From contig NZ_CP115484.1 of NCBI RefSeq assembly GCF_027627475.1, positions 2,154,001 through 2,218,000 of the forward strand: a stretch of DNA of 64,000 bases, in the 5' to 3' direction. This DNA comes from Paenibacillus sp. SYP-B4298. GTDB lineage: Bacteria; Bacillota; Bacilli; Paenibacillales; Paenibacillaceae. A program made the translations under genes and the position numbers. Positions 47,506 through 54,821 of the stretch are shown here, piece after piece. A model generated the notes under the pieces. That model made no database searches. It was not told the origin of the DNA and saw nothing but the letters and a program-made list of their open reading frames with translations. Within the stretch, counting starts at the first letter, position 1, and each line of letters begins with the position of its first letter.

Positions 47506-48558
47506 CTAGACTATGCGCCCATCATTCATCTTATCATAAGTTGCCGGAAGGATATACTCTCTGACCAGCCTCCAGCAATCCCGTGGCTCCGGGGTGTAGC
47601 TGGACGCCGCGGCAACGACCAGGCCGCAAGCAGGCACACAGCAGATCATATTGCCGCCATCGCCGATTGCTGCATACGCCTTCACTCCATCCTCCTCATG
47701 AAGCCACCAGAGGTAGCCATACTGCGGCGTATGAGCTGTAGTGGATTCCTCGACCCAAGCCGGAGAAACGATCTGCTCCCCATGCCAGCTCCCCCCCTGC
47801 ACGTAGAGCCAGCCGAACCGAGCCATATCCCGCGGCGTCAGCGTCAGCCCCCATCCACCGGTCGAGTTGCCTGCAGGATCCTGCACCCAGCCCCTTACCT
47901 TGCTTCCGAACAGCTCATCGAACCCATAGCCTTCCATGATATAATCAGGGATCGTCTGCATGCCGATCGGTCCGAACAGCCGCTCGTTAGCAAATTGCCG
48001 CGCGCTCTTGCCTGTACAGCGTGTAAGCGCCGCCGACATAAGATGAGCCCCGGCTGTACTGTACTTGAAGGCGCCGAGTGCGCCCTGTCTGCCAAGCCGC
48101 CCCAACGTGTAGCCTACCCAGTCTGGCTGCATGCACAGCTCATCCAGCCGCTCCTGCCAGTCCGGGAACGGATAGGGAGCCGTCATCGTGAGCAGATGCC
48201 CCAGCGTCACCTGGCTTCTTACTCCTGTCTCCTCTTCTCCATGCTCAGCATACTCTGGGAACACCCTCATAATCTGCTGCTCCGGGCTGTCCATTGCGCC
48301 ATCTTCCGTAGCGATGCCTACAAGCGCTGACAGCACGCTTTTCGTCACCGAGGCAACATGATGCGCATCCTCTGGTCCATAACCGTTATAGTAACGTTCA
48401 AACACGATGCGGGCGTCACGGACGACAACGATGCCATTCATATTGCCAAAGCCGGATTGAATCGCCAGCTCCAACGCATTCAGCTTGCTGCTGCTCATCC
48501 CGGCTGCTTCCGGCGAGAAGACTTCCCATTGCGCGCCTGGCCATAATTTCTCTCTCAC
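47506..48558 (-). CDS. Serine hydrolase of the beta-lactamase family (class C type)
   Basis: 350 residues. The SxxK motif is SVTK (in HHVASVTKSVLSAL) and the second motif is KYSTAGAHLMSA; TGGWGLTLTPRDMARFG is a typical family segment. There is no signal peptide, so it is probably cytoplasmic. The family includes esterases and peptidases; no substrate can be named. It starts at GTG 48558 with AAGGAG 11 bases upstream, 7 bases after the MerR gene, so the two form an operon. Despite the shared fold it is not close to the prodrug peptidase fused to the exporter. Confidence 0.88.
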   Translation of the reverse strand: MREKLWPGAQWEVFSPEAAGMSSSKLNALELAIQSGFGNMNGIVVVRDARIVFERYYNGYGPEDAHHVASVTKSVLSALVGIATEDGAMDSPEQQIMRVFPEYAEHGEEETGVRSQVTLGHLLTMTAPYPFPDWQERLDELCMQPDWVGYTLGRLGRQGALGAFKYSTAGAHLMSAALTRCTGKSARQFANERLFGPIGMQTIPDYIMEGYGFDELFGSKVRGWVQDPAGNSTGGWGLTLTPRDMARFGWLYVQGGSWHGEQIVSPAWVEESTTAHTPQYGYLWWLHEEDGVKAYAAIGDGGNMICCVPACGLVVAAASSYTPEPRDCWRLVREYILPATYDKMNDGRIV

Positions 48559-48565
48559 GTATCAC

Positions 48566-49387
48566 TCAGCTCCTTGACAGATTCAGCTTGACGGGAAAAT
48601 ACACCTCGGTGACAAGCTGATCTGCCTCGGAATGAGCTGGATCTGTAAGATAGATCTCATAGGGTGAGTCCACTAGCGCATAGCCTTGCTGCTCCGCCCA
48701 ATCCCACATTCTCGCATAGACGGCGGGGAGGTCGGCATACGCGCCTGTGTACACCGCCTTGGCACATGAGCGGCGTGGCAGCGTGCGCGATCCTACCACG
48801 GGTACGCTTATCGGGAGGGCAAATTCTGTGTCATTGCCTGCCGGGTCGAATTGGTCACTATGATAGAAGGTCATTGGTGCTCCTCGGAGACTCAGTCCCT
48901 CTCTTGCAGCGCGCGCGTACAGTTGATCAAAATAGCGCTTGTAGCCCTGCGCGTAATCTGCGCTGCTCATCATGCGACGAATGGACAGCAGCTCCATCGA
49001 CTCCGTATGAACCAGCTCCACCACAATATCGTCTACATAGGCCATAATCGGTATGCCTTCCTTGACCTTGCCAATATCCTGCCCCAGTTGCAGCAGCGTG
49101 TAGCTTAGCTCCCGTTGCTTCTCCAGCAGCTCACGCTGCTTGTGCAGCAGAACCTCCTCCAATGTCTTACTCCCCTGCTCCAGTATGGACTTGATCTCCT
49201 CCAGGGAGCAGTGGAAGGACTTCAAACGGTTGATCCACAGCATGTCCTTGAGCTGCTGGGTCGAATAATAGCGGTAGCCGTTCTCCGGATTAATATTCTG
49301 AGGGAGGAGCAATCCGATTTCATTGTAATATCGCAGCGTTTTTGTGGAGACGCCACATAATTTAGAGAACTCGCCGATCGGCAGCAT
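48566..49387 (-). CDS. MerR-family transcriptional regulator with GyrI-like effector domain
   Basis: 273 residues. The winged HTH (1-70) carries IGEFSKLCGVSTKTLRYYNEIGLL and NGYRYYSTQQL. A coiled-coil linker follows (about 75-115). The C-terminal part (120-273) is a GyrI-like small-molecule binding domain as in BmrR-type multidrug sensors. The gene has GGAGGTGATAAG directly before ATG 49387. A promoter with a 19-base spacer lies upstream, and the serine hydrolase gene follows at 7 bases. It probably controls its own operon. Confidence 0.92.
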   Translation of the reverse strand: MLPIGEFSKLCGVSTKTLRYYNEIGLLLPQNINPENGYRYYSTQQLKDMLWINRLKSFHCSLEEIKSILEQGSKTLEEVLLHKQRELLEKQRELSYTLLQLGQDIGKVKEGIPIMAYVDDIVVELVHTESMELLSIRRMMSSADYAQGYKRYFDQLYARAAREGLSLRGAPMTFYHSDQFDPAGNDTEFALPISVPVVGSRTLPRRSCAKAVYTGAYADLPAVYARMWDWAEQQGYALVDSPYEIYLTDPAHSEADQLVTEVYFPVKLNLSRS

Positions 49388-49511
49388 CTTATCACCTCCG
49401 TCGTATCCACGTCATTCTGCGCAGAAGTGCTGTATTCAGCTTGGCTTTGCATCGGTTATGTTATGGCCGCTGCAATAGCTCTCACTGTATACGCCCCTGT
49501 GCCTGATCTCC

Positions 49512-49542
49512 ACTATGCGCCTTGCCGTAAGGGGAAGGTCAA
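49512..49542 (-). promoter_or_regulatory. MerR-type promoter with 19-bp spacer
   Basis: On the minus strand TTGACC (49537-49542) and CATAGT (49512-49517) are 19 bases apart. The spacer contains the partial inverted repeat CCTT-CCCCTTACGGC-AAGG centred between the boxes. MerR-family activators act on over-long spacers of exactly this kind by twisting the DNA. It faces the MerR and serine hydrolase genes. Confidence 0.72.
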
Positions 49543-49575
49543 CCCCGGGAAGAGACATTCTCTATCCCCCGCAAG

Positions 49576-50724
49576 TTATGGACTCGGTGCTGCCAGCGCC
49601 TGTCCCACATCATAAGGCGCAATATCCAGCTCGGTGTGGAGGCCAAGCACGAGCCGCGCTAGTTGTCTGCCAGCATAGGGCCCGACCGTCAGCCCGGATG
49701 AGCCCAGCCCATTGATCGCAGACAGTCCCCCCCAGCCAGGCATTCTGCCCAGCACGGGCAGGAAACCCGGCGCGACGGGCCGGAACCCGACACGAACCTC
49801 CTGCAGCGTGCAATCGGCAAGCCCGGGTGCCATCTCAAGTCCTTTATGTAAGATCTCGTACACCCCGCCAGCCGTAGCACGGACGTCATAATCCACAGCG
49901 TGATCCTCATGCGTGGCTCCAATGACGAGCCGCGAGCTGCCGAACGTCAGCATATATTGGGTGGAAGGAGGAATGACGACAGGCCAGGAAGACGCATCGT
50001 AGCCCGGAGGCAATTCCAGATGAAGGATTTGCGCCTTCTGCGGGCGGATGGAGAACAGCAGACCGAGCGGCTGCAGCAGCTCGCGCGCCCAGGCGCCGGC
50101 GCAGACGACAACTTCATCCGCCTCATAGCTGGAGCTAAGTCCGTCTGCGCCACGGATGGTGACTCCATTGACGTGTGTACCCCGATAGTTTATGGCAGCA
50201 CTGCCATGGACGAGTCGGGCGCCCTGGCGCTGAGCGCCGCGCAGGAGCGCTGCAGAAAGCTTATGCCCATCTACACGAGCCGCTCCGCTCACATGAACAG
50301 CAGCCTGGCCTGCTCCCAGCAGCGGAAAGCGTGCGATCGTCTCCTGCTCACTCAGCATCGAGACCGCCCCGATCTCCGGTGCATCCGCCAGACGCTGTTG
50401 CGCGCGCTCCTCCAGCTTGACCAGCTTCTCTGTCTCCTGCTGCAGACAGAGCGCCCCGACTTGCGCATACCCCGTGTCGCTCTCCCCTTCACCTGCGAGC
50501 GCCTCGATGAGCTCGGCGTAATATCGCGCTCCGGCCTTGACCAGCTTGTACCATGCCTTGTTGCGACGCTGCGACAGCCACGGACAGATGATGCCCGCCG
50601 CCGCCGCTGTCGCCTGACCCTGCTCCTGGCGATCGACAATGAGCACCTCAGCTCCCAGCTTAGCCAGGTGATAGGCGGTCGATGCTCCCGCGATACCGGC
50701 TCCGATTACAATAACCTTCTTCAT
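49576..50724 (-). CDS. FAD-dependent amino acid/amine oxidase (DadA/ThiO-like)
   Basis: 382 residues of the DAO family. It begins with the Rossmann motif VIVIGAGIAGASTAYHLAKL and ends with a family motif around NGLGSSGLTVGPYAGRQLA. The length and the GFRPVAPGFLPVLGRMPG segment fit glycine oxidase or D-amino acid dehydrogenase-like proteins; the substrate is unknown. ATG at 50724 has GGGAAGGAG at 7 bases. The long open frame upstream to 50886 runs through the terminator of the preceding gene and is not coding. Confidence 0.9.
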   Translation of the reverse strand: MKKVIVIGAGIAGASTAYHLAKLGAEVLIVDRQEQGQATAAAAGIICPWLSQRRNKAWYKLVKAGARYYAELIEALAGEGESDTGYAQVGALCLQQETEKLVKLEERAQQRLADAPEIGAVSMLSEQETIARFPLLGAGQAAVHVSGAARVDGHKLSAALLRGAQRQGARLVHGSAAINYRGTHVNGVTIRGADGLSSSYEADEVVVCAGAWARELLQPLGLLFSIRPQKAQILHLELPPGYDASSWPVVIPPSTQYMLTFGSSRLVIGATHEDHAVDYDVRATAGGVYEILHKGLEMAPGLADCTLQEVRVGFRPVAPGFLPVLGRMPGWGGLSAINGLGSSGLTVGPYAGRQLARLVLGLHTELDIAPYDVGQALAAPSP

Positions 50725-50821
50725 GCTGAATCTCCTTCCCTGCTCCGTTCCCCCTGCTCCAGCGCAGGCTGAACACCATCTAGCCAGCGTCGTGCTGCGA
50801 CGCATACCGCTTACCATGCAA

Positions 50822-50866
50822 AAGGATGCTCCAGCCTCACGGTCATCGCGACGCTGGAGCATCCTT
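50822..50866 (-). terminator. Terminator after the Asp23-family gene
   Basis: Perfect 14-base arms AAGGATGCTCCAGC and GCTGGAGCATCCTT are separated by 17 bases. On the minus strand the stem is followed by TTTTGC. It lies 42 bases after the stop of the Asp23-family gene. Confidence 0.75.
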
Positions 50867-50908
50867 GTATTCCCTCTACAACTCATCCAATTTACTCGAT
50901 CTATTCCA

Positions 50909-51250
50909 TCAGACGGCTACGCCTTCCACACGAATATCAATGCCATCAATTGCAAGGCCTGCAGTTCGTTCCACCGCTTCCCGCACATTGTGCTGCAGCT
51001 CGTGGCACACCTCATGCATTTTCATTCCGTATTGGATAATCACGCTCAAGCGGATATGCAGCCCCGCATCCTGAAGTGTCAGCTCAATGCCGCCCAATGA
51101 GCGAGTCGTAGTCAGCTTGCGGGCAAGCCCTTCAACAAGGCCCTCGGACATTGCTGCAATTCCTTGCGTCGCTGCGATGGTCTGGCTGATAATTTTGATG
51201 ATAGCATCCTTGGAATACGTCACCTTGCCCAATACCTGTTGAATCATCAT
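50909..51250 (-). CDS. Asp23/Gls24-family envelope stress protein
   Basis: 113 residues. It fits the Asp23/Gls24 (DUF322) family: an N-terminal GKVTYSKDAIIKIISQ, a central LHIRLSVIIQYGMKMHEVC strand-helix and the C-terminal VEGVAV. Family members are small, cytoplasmic and often membrane-associated proteins linked to alkaline or envelope stress; their chemistry is unknown. ATG at 51250 follows GGAGGCGGAAGG. It is a single-gene unit with its own promoter and terminator. Confidence 0.88.
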   Translation of the reverse strand: MMIQQVLGKVTYSKDAIIKIISQTIAATQGIAAMSEGLVEGLARKLTTTRSLGGIELTLQDAGLHIRLSVIIQYGMKMHEVCHELQHNVREAVERTAGLAIDGIDIRVEGVAV

Positions 51251-51331
51251 GCCTTCCGCCTCCTCATATGTCCGAAGATCGCTGCTGCTCCCCGGGCGTA
51301 TCCTTCATTGGATGCTCCTAGTGATAGTTTG

Positions 51332-51378
51332 GAGTATCATTTATACTCATTTTAATTCATAATTGCAGGGCTCGTCAA
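51332..51378 (-). promoter_or_regulatory. Promoter of the Asp23-family gene with downstream operator-like repeat
   Basis: On the minus strand TTGACG (51373-51378) and TAAAAT (51349-51354) are 18 bases apart. Just downstream, over the expected start site, is the perfect inverted repeat GAGTAT-AAATG-ATACTC (51332-51348), a likely repressor site. Confidence 0.65.
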
Positions 51379-51453
51379 ATATTCTCATCATACGAGGAGA
51401 GCTTCTGTCGTCAGATGTGCCAAGCTGGCCGTCACTGTCGAATGATGCACAAA

Positions 51454-51486
51454 GACGGCTGCCCGCATCCAGCCAGGGCAGCCGTC
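51454..51486 (-). terminator. Terminator after ctaB
   Basis: Eleven-base GC-rich arms GACGGCTGCCC and GGGCAGCCGTC enclose 11 bases. The minus-strand stem is followed by TTTGTG. It lies 15 bases past the ctaB stop codon. Confidence 0.75.
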
Positions 51487-51501
51487 TCAACATTCATGAT
51501 G

Positions 51502-52428
51502 CTAGAATAAAGGCTTGACCAGGGAGTACACAATAATAATCATCAGCAATATGGTCAAGTGGTTCAGTGAGAAGATAAACATCGTTTTGGCCCACTTGTC
51601 AGCCTCTACCTTCTTGTACCCGCGAATGCTGAGCACGAGCCATACGAGGCTAAGCAGCGCCGATGTTATGGCGATGAAGGGACTGAAGCTCCAGAACAGG
51701 CCACTGGACAACAGCAGCACAACAAGGTAGACATTGGTCTGCACATACGTGCGGCGCAAGCCCTTGACTACAGGCAGCATCGGCACCTTGGCAGCCTTAT
51801 ATTCATCGAAGCGGCGAATCGCAATCGCATAGAAATGCGGCATTTGCCAGATCAGCAGCAGTATGAACAGCGCAGCGATGCTCGGGTGACTCATATCGGA
51901 GGAGATCGCTGCCCAACCGATCAGCGGCGGCATAGCGCCGGACAGACTGCCCACCTCGGTATTATAGATGGTGGTTCGCTTCGTCCACATTGTATAGGGC
52001 ACGACATACAGGAACAGCCCCAGAAATCCAAACAGCGCAGCAAGCGGCGAAGCCGCGTATAGAGCGATAATCCCCGTTATCGCCATCCCTACGCCCAGTG
52101 CGAGCGCGCGCTTCGCTTCCATCTGACCTGTAACGGTCGGACGTTGCTTGGTTCGCTCCATGATCGCATCAATGTCCCGATCGTACAGATTGTTGAATGC
52201 TCCTGCAGATCCGATGACAAGCGCCGATCCGATCACCGCCAGTACGATGCTCCCGACATGAGTGAAAAACGAAGTCTCATGGACATATAATGCCATACAT
52301 AGCCCGGCAAACATCGCAATGAGATTAGATTTTATAATCCCCACTTTTATCGTTTCAAATACAATTTTTGAAAAGGACACAGTGGGCAGGGTTAAGCCTG
52401 TGTCCAAAACTTCATCTGTTTTACGCAT
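51502..52428 (-). CDS. ctaB: Protoheme IX farnesyltransferase
   Basis: 308 residues with about eight or nine membrane helices. It adds a farnesyl group to heme b to form heme O, the first step to heme A of cytochrome aa3 oxidase. The UbiA-family prenyl-diphosphate motif NNLYDRDIDAIMERTKQRP is present, as is YKAAKVPMLPVVKG in the second loop. The start ATG 52428 has GGAGG about 13 bases upstream, a little far. It is transcribed alone from a promoter at 52467-52495 and ends at the terminator at 51454-51486. Confidence 0.96.
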   Translation of the reverse strand: MRKTDEVLDTGLTLPTVSFSKIVFETIKVGIIKSNLIAMFAGLCMALYVHETSFFTHVGSIVLAVIGSALVIGSAGAFNNLYDRDIDAIMERTKQRPTVTGQMEAKRALALGVGMAITGIIALYAASPLAALFGFLGLFLYVVPYTMWTKRTTIYNTEVGSLSGAMPPLIGWAAISSDMSHPSIAALFILLLIWQMPHFYAIAIRRFDEYKAAKVPMLPVVKGLRRTYVQTNVYLVVLLLSSGLFWSFSPFIAITSALLSLVWLVLSIRGYKKVEADKWAKTMFIFSLNHLTILLMIIIVYSLVKPLF

Positions 52429-52466
52429 GAGTGTGGTTCTGCCTCCCTATTCTCTCTTTAGTAAAT

Positions 52467-52495
52467 ACTATAATTATAATAGCACAGAACATCAA
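52467..52495 (-). promoter_or_regulatory. Promoter of ctaB
   Basis: On the minus strand TTGATG (52490-52495) and TATAGT (52467-52472) are separated by 17 bases, with an AT-rich region around the -10. It lies about 40 bases before the ctaB start codon. Confidence 0.6.
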
Positions 52496-52516
52496 CCTCG
52501 TAGCTGTAAAAAGCGG

Positions 52517-52560
52517 ATCATCATATATTTGTCACTATTCTGTGGCAAATATATGATGAT
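52517..52560 (-). terminator. 19-bp AT-rich hairpin after the ABC-F gene, possibly bidirectional terminator
   Basis: The arms ATCATCATATATTTG and CAAATATATGATGAT (15 bases each) are perfect. They extend by TCAC/GTGG, with one wobble pair, around a 6-base loop TATTCT. Five T residues follow on the plus strand; on the minus strand CCGC then TTTTT follows. It is 132 bases past the ABC-F stop and directly upstream of the ctaB promoter. A regulatory role for ctaB cannot be excluded. Confidence 0.6.
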
Positions 52561-52692
52561 TTTTGAGCAAAAAGTCATTGACGTCTGGAAAATCCGCTCC
52601 CCTGCCCTCTTCTGCCTGGAATACCCTGAGCCGTAGACCTGCCGTAGCCGATCACAATACTCGGTTGAAGCGCACCGCACCGGATAGGACAG

Positions 52693-54189
52693 CTAACGCT
52701 CTGGCTGCGGCAGCAGCTCTACATGCTTGGTGGCAATGTTGCGGCAAAATTCGCCGTCATGCTCGACAAACACGATCGTCGGTTGATGCTCCAGCAGCAG
52801 CTCCTCAATCTGCATACGGGAGATGACATCGATGAAGTTAAGGGGTTCATCCCAGAGGTGGAGATGTGCGGGCTCACACAAGCTCTTGGCGATCAGCACC
52901 TTTTTCTTCTGGCCGCCGCTAAAGTCCTTCATGTCCTTCTCGAACTGCACCCGCGAGAAATCAAGCTTGCGCAAGATCGCCTTGAACAGGCTCTCGTCAA
53001 TCCCGCAGCTCTGTGCATAAGCAGACAGATTGCCTTGGAGCTGCGAGGTTTCCTGCGAGACGAAGGAGATGCTAAGCTGGCTGCCGCGCTGCAGCTTGCC
53101 GGTATAATTCAGTGCTTCTCCCGCCAGCAGCCCCAGCAGACTGGACTTGCCGGAGCCATTGGGGCCGGACAGGGCGATCCGCTCGCCCTGCGAGACCGTG
53201 AAGCTGACACCGCTGCATGCGGTATGACCAGCATAATGCACGGCAATATCCTTCAGCTCGGCGAGCTGTTGCTTATGATAACGAAGCTGCGAGATTTTGA
53301 GGCTGTCCATGCTCTCGAGGTTATGCAGCAGCCTGGACTTCTCCTCCACCTTGCTATGCTGTCTATGCTCCAATGATTTGGCGCGCTTCATCATTTTGGC
53401 CGCTTTATGGCCGATATATCCTTTGTCAACCTTGGAGCCGGAATTCACCGTGCCATTCTTCGACTTCTCCACGGCGTCGGACCAATTGCTGGTACGCTGG
53501 GCAGCTTCCTGCAGCCGCTTGATGTCCTTGCGCAGCCGGTCGTTCTCTGCCAGCTCGTATTGATCTTGCCGCTGCTTGTTCGCCCACCATTCCGAGAAAT
53601 TGCCCTTTTGCACTTCAATGTTCGTCTTGTTAATGGATAAGATATGATCGACACATTGATCCAGAAAGGCTCTGTCATGAGAGACGAGAATGAATCCGCG
53701 CTTGGAGTGAAGATAGCGGCTGACCAGCCCCCGCGCATGCTGGTCGAGATGATTCGTCGGCTCATCGATGAGCAGGAATCGATTCTCCTTGAGAAATAGC
53801 GTTGCCAGCAGCACCTTCGTCTGCTCGCCGCTAGATAGCGTACCGAATGGTCGATGCAAGACATCCTCCGATACCTGGAGCAGCGACAGCTCCCGCTGTA
53901 GCTGCCACAACTGGATGTCCGGGTGAATCTCCTCTGCAACATGCAGGGTCAGGTTATCCTTATTGTCCACCTCGAAGGGGAAATATTCAAAATCAACCTG
54001 TGCCGCGATCGTGCCGCGATACTCATGATCGCCCATCAGCAGCTTCATGAAGGTCGTCTTGCCGCGACCGTTGCGGCCGGTGAAGCCCAGCTTCCAATTG
54101 GTATCCAACTGAAAGCTGACGTTCTCGAATATCGGATCATAGCTGCCTTCATAGGCGAACGTGAGCTGGCTCACTTGAATCAATGACAT
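52693..54189 (-). CDS. Lsa-type ABC-F ribosome protection protein
   Basis: 498 residues with two ABC ATPase domains and no membrane segment. The first has GRNGRGKTT, LSSGEQTKV and LLIDEPTNHLD; the second has GPNGSGKSS, FSGGQKKKV and LHLWDEPLNFID. The linker (about 195-290) with QRTSNWSDAVEKSKNG and AAKMMKRAK is of the Lsa/VgaA antibiotic-resistance type. Such proteins bind the ribosomal E site and dislodge lincosamides, streptogramin A and pleuromutilins. AGAGGAGGAG precedes ATG 54189. The leader contains a transcription attenuator, the usual control for this class. It is probably general resistance, not protection against the product of the operon. Confidence 0.93.
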   Translation of the reverse strand: MSLIQVSQLTFAYEGSYDPIFENVSFQLDTNWKLGFTGRNGRGKTTFMKLLMGDHEYRGTIAAQVDFEYFPFEVDNKDNLTLHVAEEIHPDIQLWQLQRELSLLQVSEDVLHRPFGTLSSGEQTKVLLATLFLKENRFLLIDEPTNHLDQHARGLVSRYLHSKRGFILVSHDRAFLDQCVDHILSINKTNIEVQKGNFSEWWANKQRQDQYELAENDRLRKDIKRLQEAAQRTSNWSDAVEKSKNGTVNSGSKVDKGYIGHKAAKMMKRAKSLEHRQHSKVEEKSRLLHNLESMDSLKISQLRYHKQQLAELKDIAVHYAGHTACSGVSFTVSQGERIALSGPNGSGKSSLLGLLAGEALNYTGKLQRGSQLSISFVSQETSQLQGNLSAYAQSCGIDESLFKAILRKLDFSRVQFEKDMKDFSGGQKKKVLIAKSLCEPAHLHLWDEPLNFIDVISRMQIEELLLEHQPTIVFVEHDGEFCRNIATKHVELLPQPER

Positions 54190-54288
54190 GTGTACTCTCC
54201 TCCTCTGCCGGCGTTAGCACCGGGGCTGTGCGTGCGGTAGACGGCCTCTTCCAGTAGTAACGGAAGGAGTCGCCTGCGCGAGACATAG

Positions 54289-54468
54289 AAAAAGCTGCAA
54301 GAAAGTCGCCTTCCTGCAGCTTAAATACATACAGCACAGCCAACCTGCCAGATGCAGGTCAGATGGAGCGTATTATTGAGCAACAAGGATAAAGCAACTT
54401 TCTTGCGCATACAAAAATAAACATGGCATGTTTATGCTTGTACTTAGGCAAGAAAGTTGTACATTATC
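54289..54468 (-). promoter_or_regulatory. Three-arm transcription attenuator and weak promoter of the ABC-F gene
   Basis: On the minus strand a -10-like GATAAT (54463-54468) precedes the leader. Arm 1 CAACTTTCTTGC (54448-54459) pairs perfectly with arm 2 GCAAGAAAGTTG (54395-54406). Arm 3 GACTTTCTTGC (54297-54307) is nearly the same as arm 1 and forms half of a terminator hairpin, AAGCTGCAGGAA/TTCTTGCAGCTT (54292-54322), followed by TTTTT (54289-54293). Arm 2 can pair with arm 1, leaving the terminator free, or with about 10 bases of arm 3, breaking it. This is the layout of drug-inducible leaders of ABC-F genes. Confidence 0.72.
54373..54429 (-). CDS. Candidate leader peptide of the ABC-F attenuator
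   Basis: An 18-codon ORF (MPCLFLYAQESCFILVAQ) starts at 54429 and runs across arm 2, so a ribosome stalled early in it would control arm pairing. A second frame starting at ATG 54424 gives MFIFVCARKLLYPCC and continues to 54359. Neither has a clear Shine-Dalgarno site, so which one is translated, if any, is open. Confidence 0.35.
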   Translation of the reverse strand: MPCLFLYAQESCFILVAQ

Positions 54469-54552
54469 CTGGTCAGCTCCTGTCCTTAAAAATGTACCAT
54501 TAGTTTAGCATAGCTGCCGCGCTCATGCAAGCTAGAGCTTCTCCTCCCTGAG

Positions 54553-54684
54553 TTACCCGAGCTTGCGCATGAGCCATTCGATGGGTCCGCGCTCATGCCG
54601 CTTCCGCCACCAGAAGGAAAATAGCAGCGCCAGGATAAAGTAAAGCAGTGAACAGAGCCCTGCAATGACGAGGTATCCTTGCAT
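54553..54684 (-). pseudogene. C-terminal remnant of a DUF418-like membrane protein
   Basis: A 43-codon frame encodes one membrane helix (GYLVIAGLCSLLYFILALLF) followed by RKRHERGPIEWLMRKLG. The tail resembles the conserved GPxEWLxRKL end of DUF418 proteins, which are normally about 350-400 residues long. In-frame stops occur a short way upstream and no other part of the family is visible. I read it as a decayed fragment. The overlapping 111-codon frame (54486-54821) looks like noise. Confidence 0.45.
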
Positions 54685-54754
54685 GCAGGATAAGGCTGGG
54701 TGACATGTTCTGCGATCATAAGCCGTCCCATGGCTTTAGAGTAGAATGCATGAT

Positions 54755-54808
54755 ACAAAAAAAAGCGCCCGCTCTGGACAACTTGCCCAAAGCGCTGCGC
54801 TTTTTTGT
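54755..54808 (-). terminator. Terminator after the GH43 operon
   Basis: ACAAAAAAGCGC and GCGC followed by eight T residues form a stem around about 28 bases, 13 bases past the stop of the upstream GH43 gene. Runs of A and T on both sides suggest it could work in both directions. Confidence 0.75.
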
Positions 54809-54821
54809 AATCGTATAACAA

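Noticed and set aside
50725-50886. N-terminal extension of the FAD oxidase
   Set aside because: It would read through the Asp23 terminator hairpin. The Rossmann motif begins at the ATG at 50724, which has GGGAAGGAG upstream.
52693-54189. ABC-F protein as the self-resistance gene of the antibiotic operon
   Set aside because: It is separated by several unrelated genes, has its own drug-type attenuator, and belongs to the lincosamide/pleuromutilin protection class.
54486-54821. Minus-strand ORF of 111 codons
   Set aside because: It crosses a terminator, has no ribosome binding site or motif, and overlaps the more plausible DUF418 remnant in another frame.
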